From assembly GCF_004337985.1 (NCBI RefSeq), contig NC_043740.1, positions 1,779,200-1,843,199 on the forward strand: a stretch of 64,000 bases of DNA. The letters run 5' to 3'. Under the pieces are notes generated by a model that saw only the letters and a program-made list of their open reading frames with translations, was not told the origin of the DNA and ran no database searches. The position numbers were made by a program, and so were the translations under genes. Positions 45,177 through 56,528 of the stretch are shown in pieces; position 1 is the first letter of the stretch, and each line of letters opens with the position of its first letter. The DNA is from Pyricularia pennisetigena (lineage: Eukaryota > Ascomycota > Sordariomycetes > Magnaporthales > Pyriculariaceae).

Positions 45177-46050
45177 ATGGCGGATGTATCTCGCAGCGCA
45201 ACGGCGCGGCTGCGCAAGACGTTCCAATACCCAACAGACGACTCCTCATCAAGCACCCCGGAGGTCCTGGACGAAGAGGGTGCGTACGTGCCTTGCGTTC
45301 CTGGTACCGTCCCAGCAACATAAGAGAGGCAGACTTCTCGGAATGCTAACATGAACCCCACTTCCCACCAACAAAACAACAACTACAACAACAACAGAGC
45401 AAGATAACCTTATCCAGTCCCTCTCGGACCAAAACGCAGCCAGGAACGCCCAGTTCCGCATCGCCATGCTCGCCCTCCCTGTGCTATCAACCCTCCCGTA
45501 CCTGGTTCTCCTCTTCCGCCGGCCTGAGGCGTCCCTCATCCTCCCCACCCTGCTGAGCATATCCTCGCTGGCATCAACCACGTGGCTGCTCTACGCCCAG
45601 GAGCCGACCGAGACGGGCATCGCAGCCCTGGATTCGTGGGCGCGCGGCGCCGCCGTCGGCGACAGCAGCAGCAGCAACAATCCGCCCTTCTCCCCTCTTC
45701 GACGGGCGCCCGGCGGAAGCAGGCGACGCCGACTGTCTTCCTTCTCCGCGACCGCCGCTGCTGGCGGCGGGGGGTTTGGCCCCTACGGACCACGCTACCA
45801 GTCGCCGCTCGAGACGTACCTGCCGCTGCTTAACGCCGGCCTGTGCGCCCTGCTCCTGCTGATGGCCATCTTGCTCGCCCTGGCGCCGCCGCAGCAGGGG
45901 CGATCGGCGCCCGAGCACGTGAGCCGCGTGATGATGGCGTGTCTGCCTGCCGTTGTCTACGCAGTCGTAGTCTCTGCCAAGCTCGTCATGTCAAGCGTCG
46001 ATCCCGAAAGGGATCTCACGGGGCTCAAGTACGAGAACAAGGGCGCGTGA
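45177..46050 (+). CDS. conserved fungal four-helix membrane protein, function unknown
   Basis: Exons 45177-45279 and 45398-46050 code 251 aa. The intron has donor GTGCGT and acceptor ACAACAG, and joining gives LDEEEQDNLIQSLSDQNAAR. Hydropathy read by eye suggests four membrane segments: FRIAMLALPVLSTLPYLVLL, SLILPTLLSISSLASTTWLL, YLPLLNAGLCALLLLMAILL and VMMACLPAVVYAVVVSAKLV. A Ser/Gly/Arg-rich loop (about 135-175) separates the first and second pair. The N terminus is hydrophilic and has no signal peptide. I do not recognise a named family. It is divergent from COA1, but nothing in the sequence places it in mitochondria. Confidence 0.8.
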
Positions 46051-46479
46051 TTTTGCGTCTTGTAGGAAATTTTTTTTTTAGGGAAAAAAAAAAAAAAAAG
46101 TAAAAGGAAAAAAAAAAAAAAGTCCTCTACTTCTTCTTTCTAATTTCCTTTGCTAGGTTTCCCCAAACTTGAAAAAAAAGGGGCTCAAGTTAATGAGAGA
46201 GCCGCTGTCGTGCGTCAAGGAGTTGTAACACTATCTACGAATTAATGAGTACGATTTCAAATGATATGAGAACTTGGGCTGGGCATACTACCGCTCGGTT
46301 GCGCGACTTTCGCACTTGTATTAGAGACATCCTAACAGGGAGGCCTTTTCTGATGCTGCCAATGACTTGACTTGATTTTACTCTCAAGACAAAAGAGGTG
46401 GATCCCTAGCCCACGATTTCTATCTGCAAAATTTCCTACCGATCTGGACCAAAACAAGAGAAAATGTGCAATGATTTCG
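46051..46479. other. convergent 3' region of the membrane protein and PHO81
   Basis: About 430 bp with several A runs near 46084-46121, presumed 3' untranslated sequence. Confidence 0.5.
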
Positions 46480-49400
46480 TTACATGTCAATGGACTCGTT
46501 AAACCGCAGCACTCCATTACCCTTCAGCACCCCATCCACTCCGTTAGGCAGGCGCGGGAAGCGGTCCACGACCAGACCGCTGCTCTCCGGCTGCCGTTCT
46601 CTTGACTTGTCGACCACGAGAGCCAGGCCGTGGGATTTGATGGCATCCACGAGCGCGGGGACCATGTCCTGTTGGCACAATAGTCAGCGTTCTGTTGTTT
46701 ACAGACGAGATCCGGTGGACCAACGCAAGTTTGGGGGTGGGTGGAAAGGGGGTTCGATGAATGCCCCGCGTATGTATACAAGCCGTCGAATGCAAAACTA
46801 AAACTTACAAACAAACGAGAGCAGCATATCAGGCCCATGAAATTATTGCTCTCCGCGGTCCTAACGGCTTCCTTGATTGATGAAGTCCTGCTGCCGCATG
46901 CCTTCTCCGTACCATCAACATGTGGTGCCAAGTCATCTGCCATCTCCTGGCCGAGGTCGTTACAGAGAAACACGGGGAAGTTTGGCTGCTTCCAGTTGAG
47001 CGCCGTGCACAGGCTGGGGTTGTAAGAGCTGAAGACGACGGATCTGACCGCATCCGGTGCCTGGGCCCGCTGCGCACGCGCGTGGTCAAACACCACCGAC
47101 AGGACGTCGTCCGCAAAACTATTCATGTCCGCTCCAGGCCCCAGCAGTCCCAGTTCCCTGTCCTCTTCCGCAGTCGGGTAAATTATCTGCAGGTTGACGT
47201 GCATGCCGGCCGGCAACATGAGGAATGCATCCTGGAGTCGAATCCCGGAAGTGGCTAGTATCTCGTGCACATCCGAGATGCGGTCCGGCGGTATCGATGC
47301 CACTTGCCTGGCTATACCTGATACCCTTTCAGTGACATTTTTGAAAGCAGCAGATCCGGATGCTGCCACGGCTATTGCAAACTGCTCGTACTTCAAACGA
47401 GCAACCGGGACTTCAACCCCGTTACCACAACTGACCGTCCAGTAGGGCCAAAGGACGGGCACTCCATCGCTCGTTTGCTGGACGTGGAGACGTACAAAAT
47501 CCCCAGATAGGCTAGAACCCGACACAAACGTGCTTGGTTGCCCGTCTAATTGACTTGTAGCCTTCCAGTATGTCTCAAAGTCCGAGATTTCAAGCGGAAC
47601 GCCTCGAAACGGCTTGATGACCTGCGTGTGGAAGCTGATCTGACCTATGGCTCGCAACCTCGGGTCAAAGAGCGGCAGGCAGCAACTGCTACCTGCGCTA
47701 CTCAGCAAGGCCCGGAAAGTGCTGGGGAGGGCCACGGTCTTGGCGATGACTTTGGCTCCGTAGGCAGGGAAGACGTCGAAGTCCAAGGTGAAAGAATCGA
47801 GGTTGTCGACGTGGAATGAGACAAGACGGGTGTCCTCTTGGAAAGGGAGAATAATGTTCTTCGGGATGAGGTCGGATGCCTTGGAGGAAATGGTAAGTCG
47901 GGATGCCGGGTACTTGCTGTTGTGGAAAAACATCAGGGGTTGCTGGCCACCCTCGCCAAAGTTAATCTGGACGACTGTCTTGGTGTCCAAGAAGTTGTGC
48001 CCATATCGACGCAACGGGATTATTGGCGGCGGTAGCTCCAGCACCGGGATGGCATCAGGATCCAGCGCCATTGGCATTGGGGCACTACTGCTGCCCAGAA
48101 GGGCGAGGGGTGTGGCTGGAATGGGTCTAACCAGCGGACTCGGGGCCTTGGTCCGGTTGAAGGGACTCAGAAGCTTCATGCACTCCAAATGACCCTCCCA
48201 AGCCGCATAGTACAGAGCGGGAAGGCCCTTCTCGTCCAAGATGTTCGGGTCGACTCCAATTTCGAGAAGTGCCTTGAGACAGGGTACATTACCCTCGCTG
48301 GCGGCGTGGACAAGTGGTGTCCAACCGTAGAGCTTGTCCATCTGGTTGAGATCTGCTCCATACTGATTCAGTAGGAGAAGCAGGTCTGGAGTCTGTCCCG
48401 ACCTTGCCACCAGATGCTGAGGGTAAAGTCCTTCTGCGTCCGGCACAATCTTGGCACCCTGCTTCAACAACAGCTCTACGATTGCTGTCGAGCCGTGCTC
48501 ACATGCCAGGTTCACGGGAACGTGGTCTGTGTCTGATATGGGATCAATGCGTGCCGAGTTCATCAGTAGTAGGTTGACGCATTCATAGTGTCCGTGTATT
48601 ATGGCGTGGATGAGCGGCGTGAAGTTGTCGTGGTCGATTAGGTCAATAGTCTTGGGGTCGGCTGCAGCAGTTGTTAGATTGGATTACAAGGGCAACCGTT
48701 GCAGCTCAAGGGCATCTGTGCACCCCCTATCCAAACATTGGACTAGATGACGTTCGCGCCAAAGACTGCGACTCACCGTCTAATAATGCAGCGAGCATAT
48801 CGAGGCGGCCGTGCATGCTGGCATAATGTAATGGGACCCTGCCGTAGACATCTGTCCGGCTGACCGAAACCCCTTTCGACAGACCATACTGCAGAACAAA
48901 CGAGTTGCTGTATATGGCGGCTTGATGCAGGCAGTTTCTCTCATTTATGTCATCTTCTGACTGGATATCGACCAAGCCTGTGTTCAAGAGCACCTCTAGT
49001 GAGGCTTGAGGACCCTCGTTTATAGAGGCAAGGAATGTCCGAGTGATGCGTTCTTTGAGAGGGACATCCATGTCTGATGCGGCGCCGGGATCAGGAGAAG
49101 ACGACCGCATCCGCATTAGTAGATCCTTCAGCGAGTCCAGGTTACCTGATATCACCGTCTCCAGCAGCAGGGTGTCGACATCGCCTTCGTCGGTTCCTAG
49201 TAGGTTCTGGCTGGTGACTATATGATCCCGGTGATCGCTAAAGGTCACGTTGTCGCCGTCTGCCCAGGCGCCCAGTTCTTGCAAACTGGTCGTGGCCTGA
49301 TCCGACAGCTCGCTAATGACTGTGGCGTTGAAGAACGGTTGGACTTCGACTGCTCTCGACAGGTACAGTTCCTTTGTCTTGGACTTTGATGTCTTGTCCC

Positions 49401-50262
49401 ATTTCTTTAGGATCTTTGAGAAGGCCGTTCCGTTAATCTCTACGAACTGCTGTAGCTTGTTCAGGTCGTTTGCAAATTGCTGAAAGCCCTCCTGAAGAGT
49501 AGCAAACTTGGCGGAGCGCCTCGAGACTCCATGACCTCTCGATTGTAAGACCTTCTTTTTGTCGAGAAGGGTTTTGAGCCGAATTTTGAGCTGCACAGAG
49601 TACGTCCGTCAGTAAAATAAGCATACGCCACAGACGCATTTGTATACAACGAGTAGAGTATGGGTGAACAAACCTCGGCTTCCTTTTGCAGATAGAAAGC
49701 ATTCACTTTCTCAAGCTCGCGTTCCTACATTGATGGTCAGCACATACTATCAAACAGCCCGAGAACGATCATACATACCAGCTGGAAGAAAAATGTTGCT
49801 TTGTTGGCCTGTAAAAGACCTTGAGGATCTAGTGTGCCGGCGGTATGGTGAACATCATTTTGTGCTCCAAGTACAGGAGTAGCAGAGAGCCTCTTGATCA
49901 ACTATTTTACAGTATTGAACATCATCAGCAAACACAGCCCACACGAAGACAAGTAGGGGCAAAGGAGGACCAGTAGTTATATATGCCGAGTGCTCCGTTA
50001 CGAGGAACGGCAAGTCTTAGAGCCAGATGTTAGTGTTAGTACCTTTTTCAAAGCCTTGTAATTGACAAAGCTTGCTGCATACTCGGGGAACTCGAGCTGT
50101 CGTTTCTGTATATACTTTCCAAACTTCCTGCACCATTATCTGGTTGTTAGAAATGCCGCTCTTGAAGAGTCTGTTTTTTTTTCACAACTCACTAAAGCAG
50201 CTCTAGCTGGACAAAATAGAGGGAACTTAGCCGTCAAGACGTAAGCTCGGAGTTACTTACAT
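46480..50262 (-). CDS. PHO81: Pho81/NUC-2 phosphate-signalling CDK inhibitor
   Basis: SPX-ankyrin-GDPD protein that inhibits the Pho80-Pho85 cyclin-CDK under phosphate starvation (NUC-2 in Neurospora). Exons 50261-50262, 50043-50127, 49779-49901, 49674-49724, 48777-49590, 46809-48661 and 46480-46668 code 1038 aa. The first coding exon is only AT, so an intron splits the start codon; this yields the family start MKFGKYIQKRQLEFPEYAAS. The SPX domain (about 1-190) includes KATFFFQLERELEKVNAFYL and KILKKWDK. Ankyrin repeats cover about 240-450 (GRVPLHYASMHGRLDMLAAL, GWTPLVHAASEGNVPCLKAL). The C-terminal half is GDPD-like (FNFGEGGQQ-type core, FLCNDLGQEM, ALVDAIKSHGLALVVDKS), which in this family is thought to be catalytically inactive. 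Inositol pyrophosphate binding by SPX is known for the family. Confidence 0.96.
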
Positions 50263-52597
50263 GTTGAAAGCTGGAAGTCAAATGCCGCTTGCCGGCAAAG
50301 ACTTCCAGAAGATTGGGAGAAAGATGCGGGGATGTTTCCGAGACACGAAGAAGCAAGTATTAATGTCTCTAGCGGTCGTTTGTACGTCGTAGAACAAGGC
50401 CAATGGGCTTTCGCGGCGGGTGTCGCGGCGCCCAGTGTCGCACCAAGAGCGTATCGGATGGGTTACTGGTTGACTCTGCCAGTAGGTGTCTATGTCAGAA
50501 TTTCCACACTAGAAGCTGATGGGCGAACGGAGAAGCACTTGGTCCAAGCAGCAAATGGAAAAAAGGGATTTGGTGGTACAGCGTAAAGTGGGACACTGCA
50601 AGGAAGGAATATTCGCTTGTGATTCCCGTTTAAAAGGGAGGGAAGTATATATGTGTGTGCTGCTGTTCTCAAGCAAATGTACACAAGGCCGTTTGCAAGT
50701 ATGACAAAAAGACCGTAGACATAATGCATTCAAGAACGGCTAGGTAGATGATAATGAGGACATGCCAAGAGTCCTAGAATTAACACGCGGTACATACCTG
50801 AATTCAGGTAATCCTCTCCTGCTTTCGTGGTCCTGCCAGAGTGGCACTTTGCGCTACGTCAGGTCGCCTCAGAAAGGAGACCCAGGGCTACGTAAGGGGT
50901 CCGCTATATGCAGCAAACGCATTAGCGACTGGGGGAGCGGAATAAAAGGAAGCCAGACGCCAAGCAGATGCTTTCCAGAAAAGCACAACTTTCGAGGGAG
51001 GCAGGCTTCTGCAACTAGCCCATGAAAGAGTATCCACGCCCAAGGTAAAGCTGACGTAGATAACCACCCAAGTCAAAGGTCCCACGAGGCCGTGTGACTA
51101 TGTATGTAGAAAGTCGCGTTGCTTGACCTTGATCTGCATAAAAAATGGAAGAGAAGCTTAAGCGATTGTAACCGAGTCGACTTCCCGTTTCCGCGCTTTG
51201 ACAGCCTTTTTTTCTCTTCTTTTTTTTTTTTGAGGGGCCTAGAAGACTGGCATCCAAAATAGACTCGGAACCTTTCAGGTGGCTAGCCAATACAAAAGGG
51301 GGAAGAAAACCAATTTGTGAATATAAAGCAAGCCTTGGAGTACATACATGCTGAGCAATGAGAGGACCGGATGAATCTTGGGAGTGGTGGTGTCGTCGAT
51401 GAAATCCTCACAGGGTCCTTCGTGCCAAGTAGATGATAGGTTGCAAAGTTGTCTCGCTTCGCTTGTTTTAGATAGTTGGATGGAGGAAGAAGCCGTCTGT
51501 CAGGTCCCGCGGCAAAGAATTTCAGACAAACCAGGTACTCTAGTCTAGACTTTGGAGCTTTTCCTTTTGAGGCTGCAGATGCCTAGGGGACAGGCGAAGA
51601 AGACCTCCGGGGCGGAGGGTTCTGTTAGGTTTGCTATCGTTGTCGTGACTGGTAGGCATGGCATGGCCTACCGTACAGTAAACCGTTACTGTCGTCCTTT
51701 GGTCTACTCCGATGTATTGTACTCGGAGTGTCCCGGTTCATTCAGTTTGCGTTGGTCCAATCAGCGTGGTTGGTTCGCCCATGTGCTCGCACGACACGCT
51801 AAGTTCCTATAGCCGCGAGGCTGGAACGTAACAGTGGATGTGGACGTTCATGTTGGAGCGGGGTACGACCAACTACTCCCTTGACCCGCTAGCGTGCCCC
51901 GAGCCGGGGGACACCTGAGGGGTAAAATCATGCATACTGTACGTACCACAACCGAAGACATATTTTACTTCGAAGCCATTGCACATTTGACGGGCTTCAT
52001 TGCACGAACTCGGTGTTTATCAACAAATTATCATTTCAACCCTCCTCTAACCCATCGCATCTGTATAAATTCGATAACGTGGATAATCAACTGGTGCCTG
52101 CCAAACCTGGCTTGCCCTGAGTTCACGCACTCTAATCTTGTACATCGGCTTAACCCGAACTCGTGTCCTCGCCGAACTTGCTCTATTGAAGCTCGTCTGT
52201 TTCCATCTCCAGTCTGATTGCCAAAGGGAACAAGCCTCTTGAGGTCAACCGACATTTACAACGGGGAAAAAAATAATAACAGAAAAGAGTCATTTCTCGC
52301 ATTTGACTGCCGGTGGTTCTGCCAGAAACCTAGATCCAAAGGTTATGGTATCTAGATCTAGCTCGCAGCTGTATGCAAGGTCTTGCAGTTCCATGAATAC
52401 TTCATCGCGGCGCTTGTTTGCGTTTTATTTGACACTGTAGAGTTGCCAAGAATATGAGCAAATCCGCACAGCATGTGGGATATCAATGCTGGGTACTGTC
52501 AGGTCTGAAAACAAAAAAATGTATCCAAAGAATTGTATAGCACGTATGTCATGGCTTCGTTGCGTCCTCAGGCGGTTCCAGTGCCCTCAATCCCTCA
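50263..52597. other. PHO81 promoter region and gene-free stretch
   Basis: About 2.3 kb upstream of PHO81 and downstream of VPS20. I saw no CACGTG core here, the site usual for Pho4/NUC-1 factors, and no coding sequence with family resemblance. Confidence 0.4.
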
Positions 52598-53367
52598 TCA
52601 TGCGGGTATAGCTTCTCGTTCGGTATCTGGCTTCACAGCTGTAGACTCGGCTGCAACCGGGTCCTTGACCTTTGGTAGATTTGTTTGCGGGGCATTTGGT
52701 AATGCTGAGACTCCAGCCATCTCTGCCTCCAGAGCAGCTAGCTCGTCTTCCACCTCGTCCTCGTCTTGGTTTGACATGCTGTTGCCCAGCATCTCGCTGA
52801 TTTCCTACGATCGGAATCCTCAATGTTAGCAGCCGATATATCCCCTGCGGACCAGAATGCCGAGGCGGCATTCCCACGGTTGAAAATACCTTTTGATATG
52901 CGATGGCATCCGCAGTTTCGCCCATCAGCTTCTCCACATGCTCGATACCTCCCATCTCCTTGTGTATCTCCTCGAGGACCTTTGTTCCTTGTTGTAGTCC
53001 AAACACGACATCCTTTTGTATCAGGGCAAATTCGACACTGTTTGCCAGTTTCTCGAGTTGGTCTAGTTGAGCATCTGTTTTTGCCAATAAAGACTCTTGG
53101 TACTTCTTGCGCCGTAACGCCAGCAATGCTCTTTTCTTATCGCCCTGTTCAAGCATCCTCTTGGCTATCTCCGTCTCCTTGTCTGTCAGGATCGTAATCT
53201 TCTTCTGGTAACGATGCAGCTTGTCGCGTTGATTTTTCAGGTCGAGTATGGCCCTATATCAAAAAGGATCAACAGCCCGTTAGATTGGGCCATGATCGGG
53301 ATCCGCAGCGTCAAGGGGCGTAGACACACTTATCCTGGGCTGTGACCTTGCTCCCGCTGTTACCCAT
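52598..53367 (-). CDS. VPS20: ESCRT-III subunit Vps20/CHMP6
   Basis: Snf7-family protein that links ESCRT-II to Snf7 polymer growth on endosomes, for multivesicular-body sorting. Exons 53330-53367, 52890-53253 and 52598-52804 code 202 aa. It starts MGNSGSK, a good N-myristoylation signal (Gly2). The helical Snf7 core includes ILDLKNQRDKLHRYQKKITI, EIAKRMLEQGDKKRALLALR and RKKYQESLLAKTDAQLDQLE, with VLEEIHKEMGGIEHVEKLMG and the acidic segment NQDEDEVEDELAALEAEMAG at the C-terminal side. Length fits the family (about 200-220 aa). It is divergent from CUE5. Confidence 0.97.
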
Positions 53368-54081
53368 ACTTGCGAGTAATGCGCTTCTCTGGAAGATTGC
53401 AGCGAAAGACGAGTTTCACGCGGGCAAGCAACTATCATTGGGATTGACTCCAAGGCGGTTGAGGTCGGAGGGTATAGCGCGCAAAAATACGGTCAGTTTA
53501 TCATTGCCAGGTCACGCGTCTTGTCGTGCTGTTGTCGCAGGTTTCCGGTAGCCGCATCTTTCTGGAAGACGACTAGGCCGCATCCATGCCGCAGGCATTC
53601 GTCATTCATTATCAGCTGCACGAGCTTTCTCCAAGTCTTGGAAGCCCGCCCACGCGAGCTGGACGCCCAGGATAGCCGTTCAGGTCCATTTGCCCCACTT
53701 TTACACGCTCCCCGCAGTATCGAGTGCAACACTCTGTTGCTTGCTTTGTCTCTGCTGTGCCACAGAATATGGGGAGCCCGCCGGTGGCTGAAGCTGACGA
53801 CGAACATTGTGGCGCCACCCGACCTGCCAAGCTGCCTTCGTCACTTGTCATTCGTGTTAATATACCCAAGCTGGCATTGGATGCATGAACGGTAAATTGT
53901 GCACCCCTCTTCCAGTTGACATCTTTCTGACCCGGCTGAACTCATTTTGTACCTTTGGCCTTGTCAACTTAACTTTCTTTTTTTCTTTTTTACTTCTTTC
54001 TTTTGGAGCAAATCACGCATTTCGTTTAATTCTCTGCTACTTTTGGGACCACAGCCATATTGCTTTTTCAACTAACCCAGC
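53368..54081. promoter_or_regulatory. divergent promoter region of VPS20 and CUE5
   Basis: 714 bp between divergent start codons. The part nearest CUE5 is pyrimidine-rich (53960-54000), as is common just upstream of fungal transcription starts. Confidence 0.5.
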
Positions 54082-55777
54082 ATGTCTGCGCAATCCGACG
54101 CTGTAAGCCTCTCAATCCTGGGCTTATCCCAAATCCCAAACAGCCTGCTTTATGCCCAATTTCTGTCTTGACGCCACGCGCCCATCCGTTTTTTTCCCCA
54201 AGCCCAATCAAACTAATTACCATCATCTCCATATCAGAATAAAGTCTCCGGCACTGCAGTGTCGGTTCCGGAGTCCCCAACCACAGCCAGGCCCTTTGAG
54301 ATGGACGACGACGATGTTCAAGAGTCGACCGGATTGGAGTCGTCGGGCACGGCGACCGCGCCAGGAGTGGCATCAACAACAACAACAGGTTCTGCAGCAG
54401 CAGCAGCGAGGGCGCCAGAGGAGGCAGCGCCACCAAAACCCCAACGACCTATGACCGAAGCACAAAAGCATCAAATGATGCTCAAGGAGGCCTTCCCTAC
54501 ACTCGACGATGCTGTCATCAGGGCTGTCCTGACCGCCAGCGGTGGAAAGATTGACCCTGCCTTTAACGCTCTTCTGGGTACGCATTGCTCCTCCTTGTTT
54601 CTTTTTGTCGAAAAAGCATCGGCTCACTGACGCGTGATGTGCGCATACAGAAATGACGGACCCAGATGCCGCCAGCCGTGAAGTAGAAGAGCCTGCTCCG
54701 CCGCAACCTCCGAGACCATCCGCCGTGCAGGGCGCAACAGCGCAGTCCCAGCTAGAGGCAGACGAGCTCTACGCTCGGCAACTGGCGCAACACTACGAGA
54801 ATGTGGGCGCATACGAGGAGCGAACAAGCCGCCGGCCGGCTCGCCAGCAGACAGGCTTGGATCCTAGCCGAAACTATCGTGGCCAGGGTAGCGCAAATCG
54901 GGAGCCAGAGCGCAACTTCATGGACGACGACCTCCCTATCATCAAGGAAAATCTTCGCAAGGGCTTCCAGGAGACGCAGAAGACGGTCAACACATGGTTT
55001 CAGACTATTAAGAAGCGCATCGATGAAGAGTTTAGCGACGAGCCGCAGCAGCAGGGACAACAGAGTATGGGCCGTGGTCAGTCATCGCAAGCAGGCCGTG
55101 GTCAATATGGAACTGGGCGGGCCAGTGCGGACGCCAGTCGGCGCAGCGGCGATTATGAGCGGTATGACGCAGACCCTCAGGTGCTCAGTGATGACTTTGC
55201 TGGTATGAAGTTCAACACCGACGGAAGTAAGTTTATGCCCATGCCCGTCATAGGGAGCCAATTTCGCTTTTTCGTTGATCAGCTATGCTAATTTTCCACA
55301 GCCCCTGTTGGCCGCGCCCAACCGAACCCAAACATATTCCGCCCGCCACCACCCTCCGTCTCGCCAAAGCCTGGTGCTGATGGCCGCAAGGTCGCCTTCC
55401 GCGATGGCGCCGAAGAAATTGGCGATGTGTACAACGTTTCACCTCAGTCAACCGGCACCTCGCCGGCACCTGGCGCAGGCGCCACGGCATCAGGGAACGC
55501 CGGCAAGCCGAGCAAATGGCAGCCCTTATCCACAGTTGAACCCAGCCCGATCGCGGACAATGACCCTTTCAGCCTGGGAGACAGCGATGACGACAAGGAC
55601 AGCTCCCATACCAGCTCAGGGACTAAGGGCCACAAGAAGACGGCCTCATCCACTTCGGGCGGTGACATCAAGATGGAAGACGCGGAACGGCTGCGCAAGG
55701 CTGCAGCGGAAGCCATGAATGATAGTTTGGTGGATGACAAGAAGAAGGGTGGGGAAACGACAGTGAAGAAGGATTAG
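54082..55777 (+). CDS. CUE5: Cue5-like CUE-domain autophagy receptor
   Basis: Ubiquitin-binding adaptor; yeast Cue5 links ubiquitinated aggregates and proteasomes to Atg8. Exons 54082-54102, 54238-54577, 54651-55226 and 55302-55777 code 470 aa. The first coding exon has just seven codons. The CUE domain (about residues 88-125) has KHQMMLKEAFPTLDDAVIRA and, across the second junction, FNALLEMTDPD. A middle region carries EADELYARQLAQHYE and MDDDLPIIKENLRKGFQETQ. The C-terminal part is Pro/Ser-rich and disordered. WQPL at 385-388 matches the Atg8-interacting motif (W-x-x-L) known in Cue5, with acidic residues nearby. The tail is Lys-rich. Confidence 0.93.
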
Positions 55778-56528
55778 AGTTACAAGCCGTGTGTCGCGTA
55801 TGCTAAGCTTTCATGGCATGTTCCATCTCTGACAGTTGCGAACGATTTAGACCCCTATGTTCCCCCAGTTCGCTCGTTACACCATCCTTTGGCAATACAA
55901 AACGCTGGCGTGTCAAAGATTCTGCAGGGGCTTTGTTGTGATTGACACCATTAATAACACACAATTGTGATGTAGTCAACAGGAAGCCCAGCTGAACGGG
56001 TCCAGCTAAGAACAGAACATGTATAGTGCGAGCTCTTTAATGCGTATGTTATTTGAACCGAATACTACTAGCCCTTTTACGAAAAATAACGTTTGGGTTT
56101 CCTTTGTTCAATGAAAGCTCTACTGTTGTCCGTAAAAAAAAAAAAAGATTGAAAAAAAAAACCCCCCACAAACTCCATTCGCCTTGTCCATGGAATGGTA
56201 TACAACGCCACTAATGCATCCCGGGTATCTTCCGAATCGAAAACACGATTTTCCCCAGCCGTACTCCTCGCGTCCTCACAAGAGTCGCGCCAAATAAAAT
56301 GTTCCTCGAGCCAGACAAAGACCATCACCATCCACTAAACATTACTCATGTATCATTAAACCAGTACTGCCAGACTCACTTCGGTCCATGGATAAGGTAG
56401 TCAACCAAGACTGGTTTTTAGTCGAGGTGAATGTATTCTACACGTGGGGCAAAGGGGGATGGGCGGTGCTCGGTGTCGTTTAGGTACTGTCTTTCTCGTG
56501 AGGTATGTTCCGCATGCCTTGTAAAGTG
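55778..56528. other. convergent 3' region of CUE5 and the DUF2293 gene
   Basis: About 750 bp of presumed 3' untranslated sequence. No feature recognised. Confidence 0.5.

Noticed and set aside
47217..47245. tRNA T-arm-like string GGAGTCGAATCCCGG
   Set aside because: It lies inside the PHO81 coding region and has no acceptor or anticodon arms around it.
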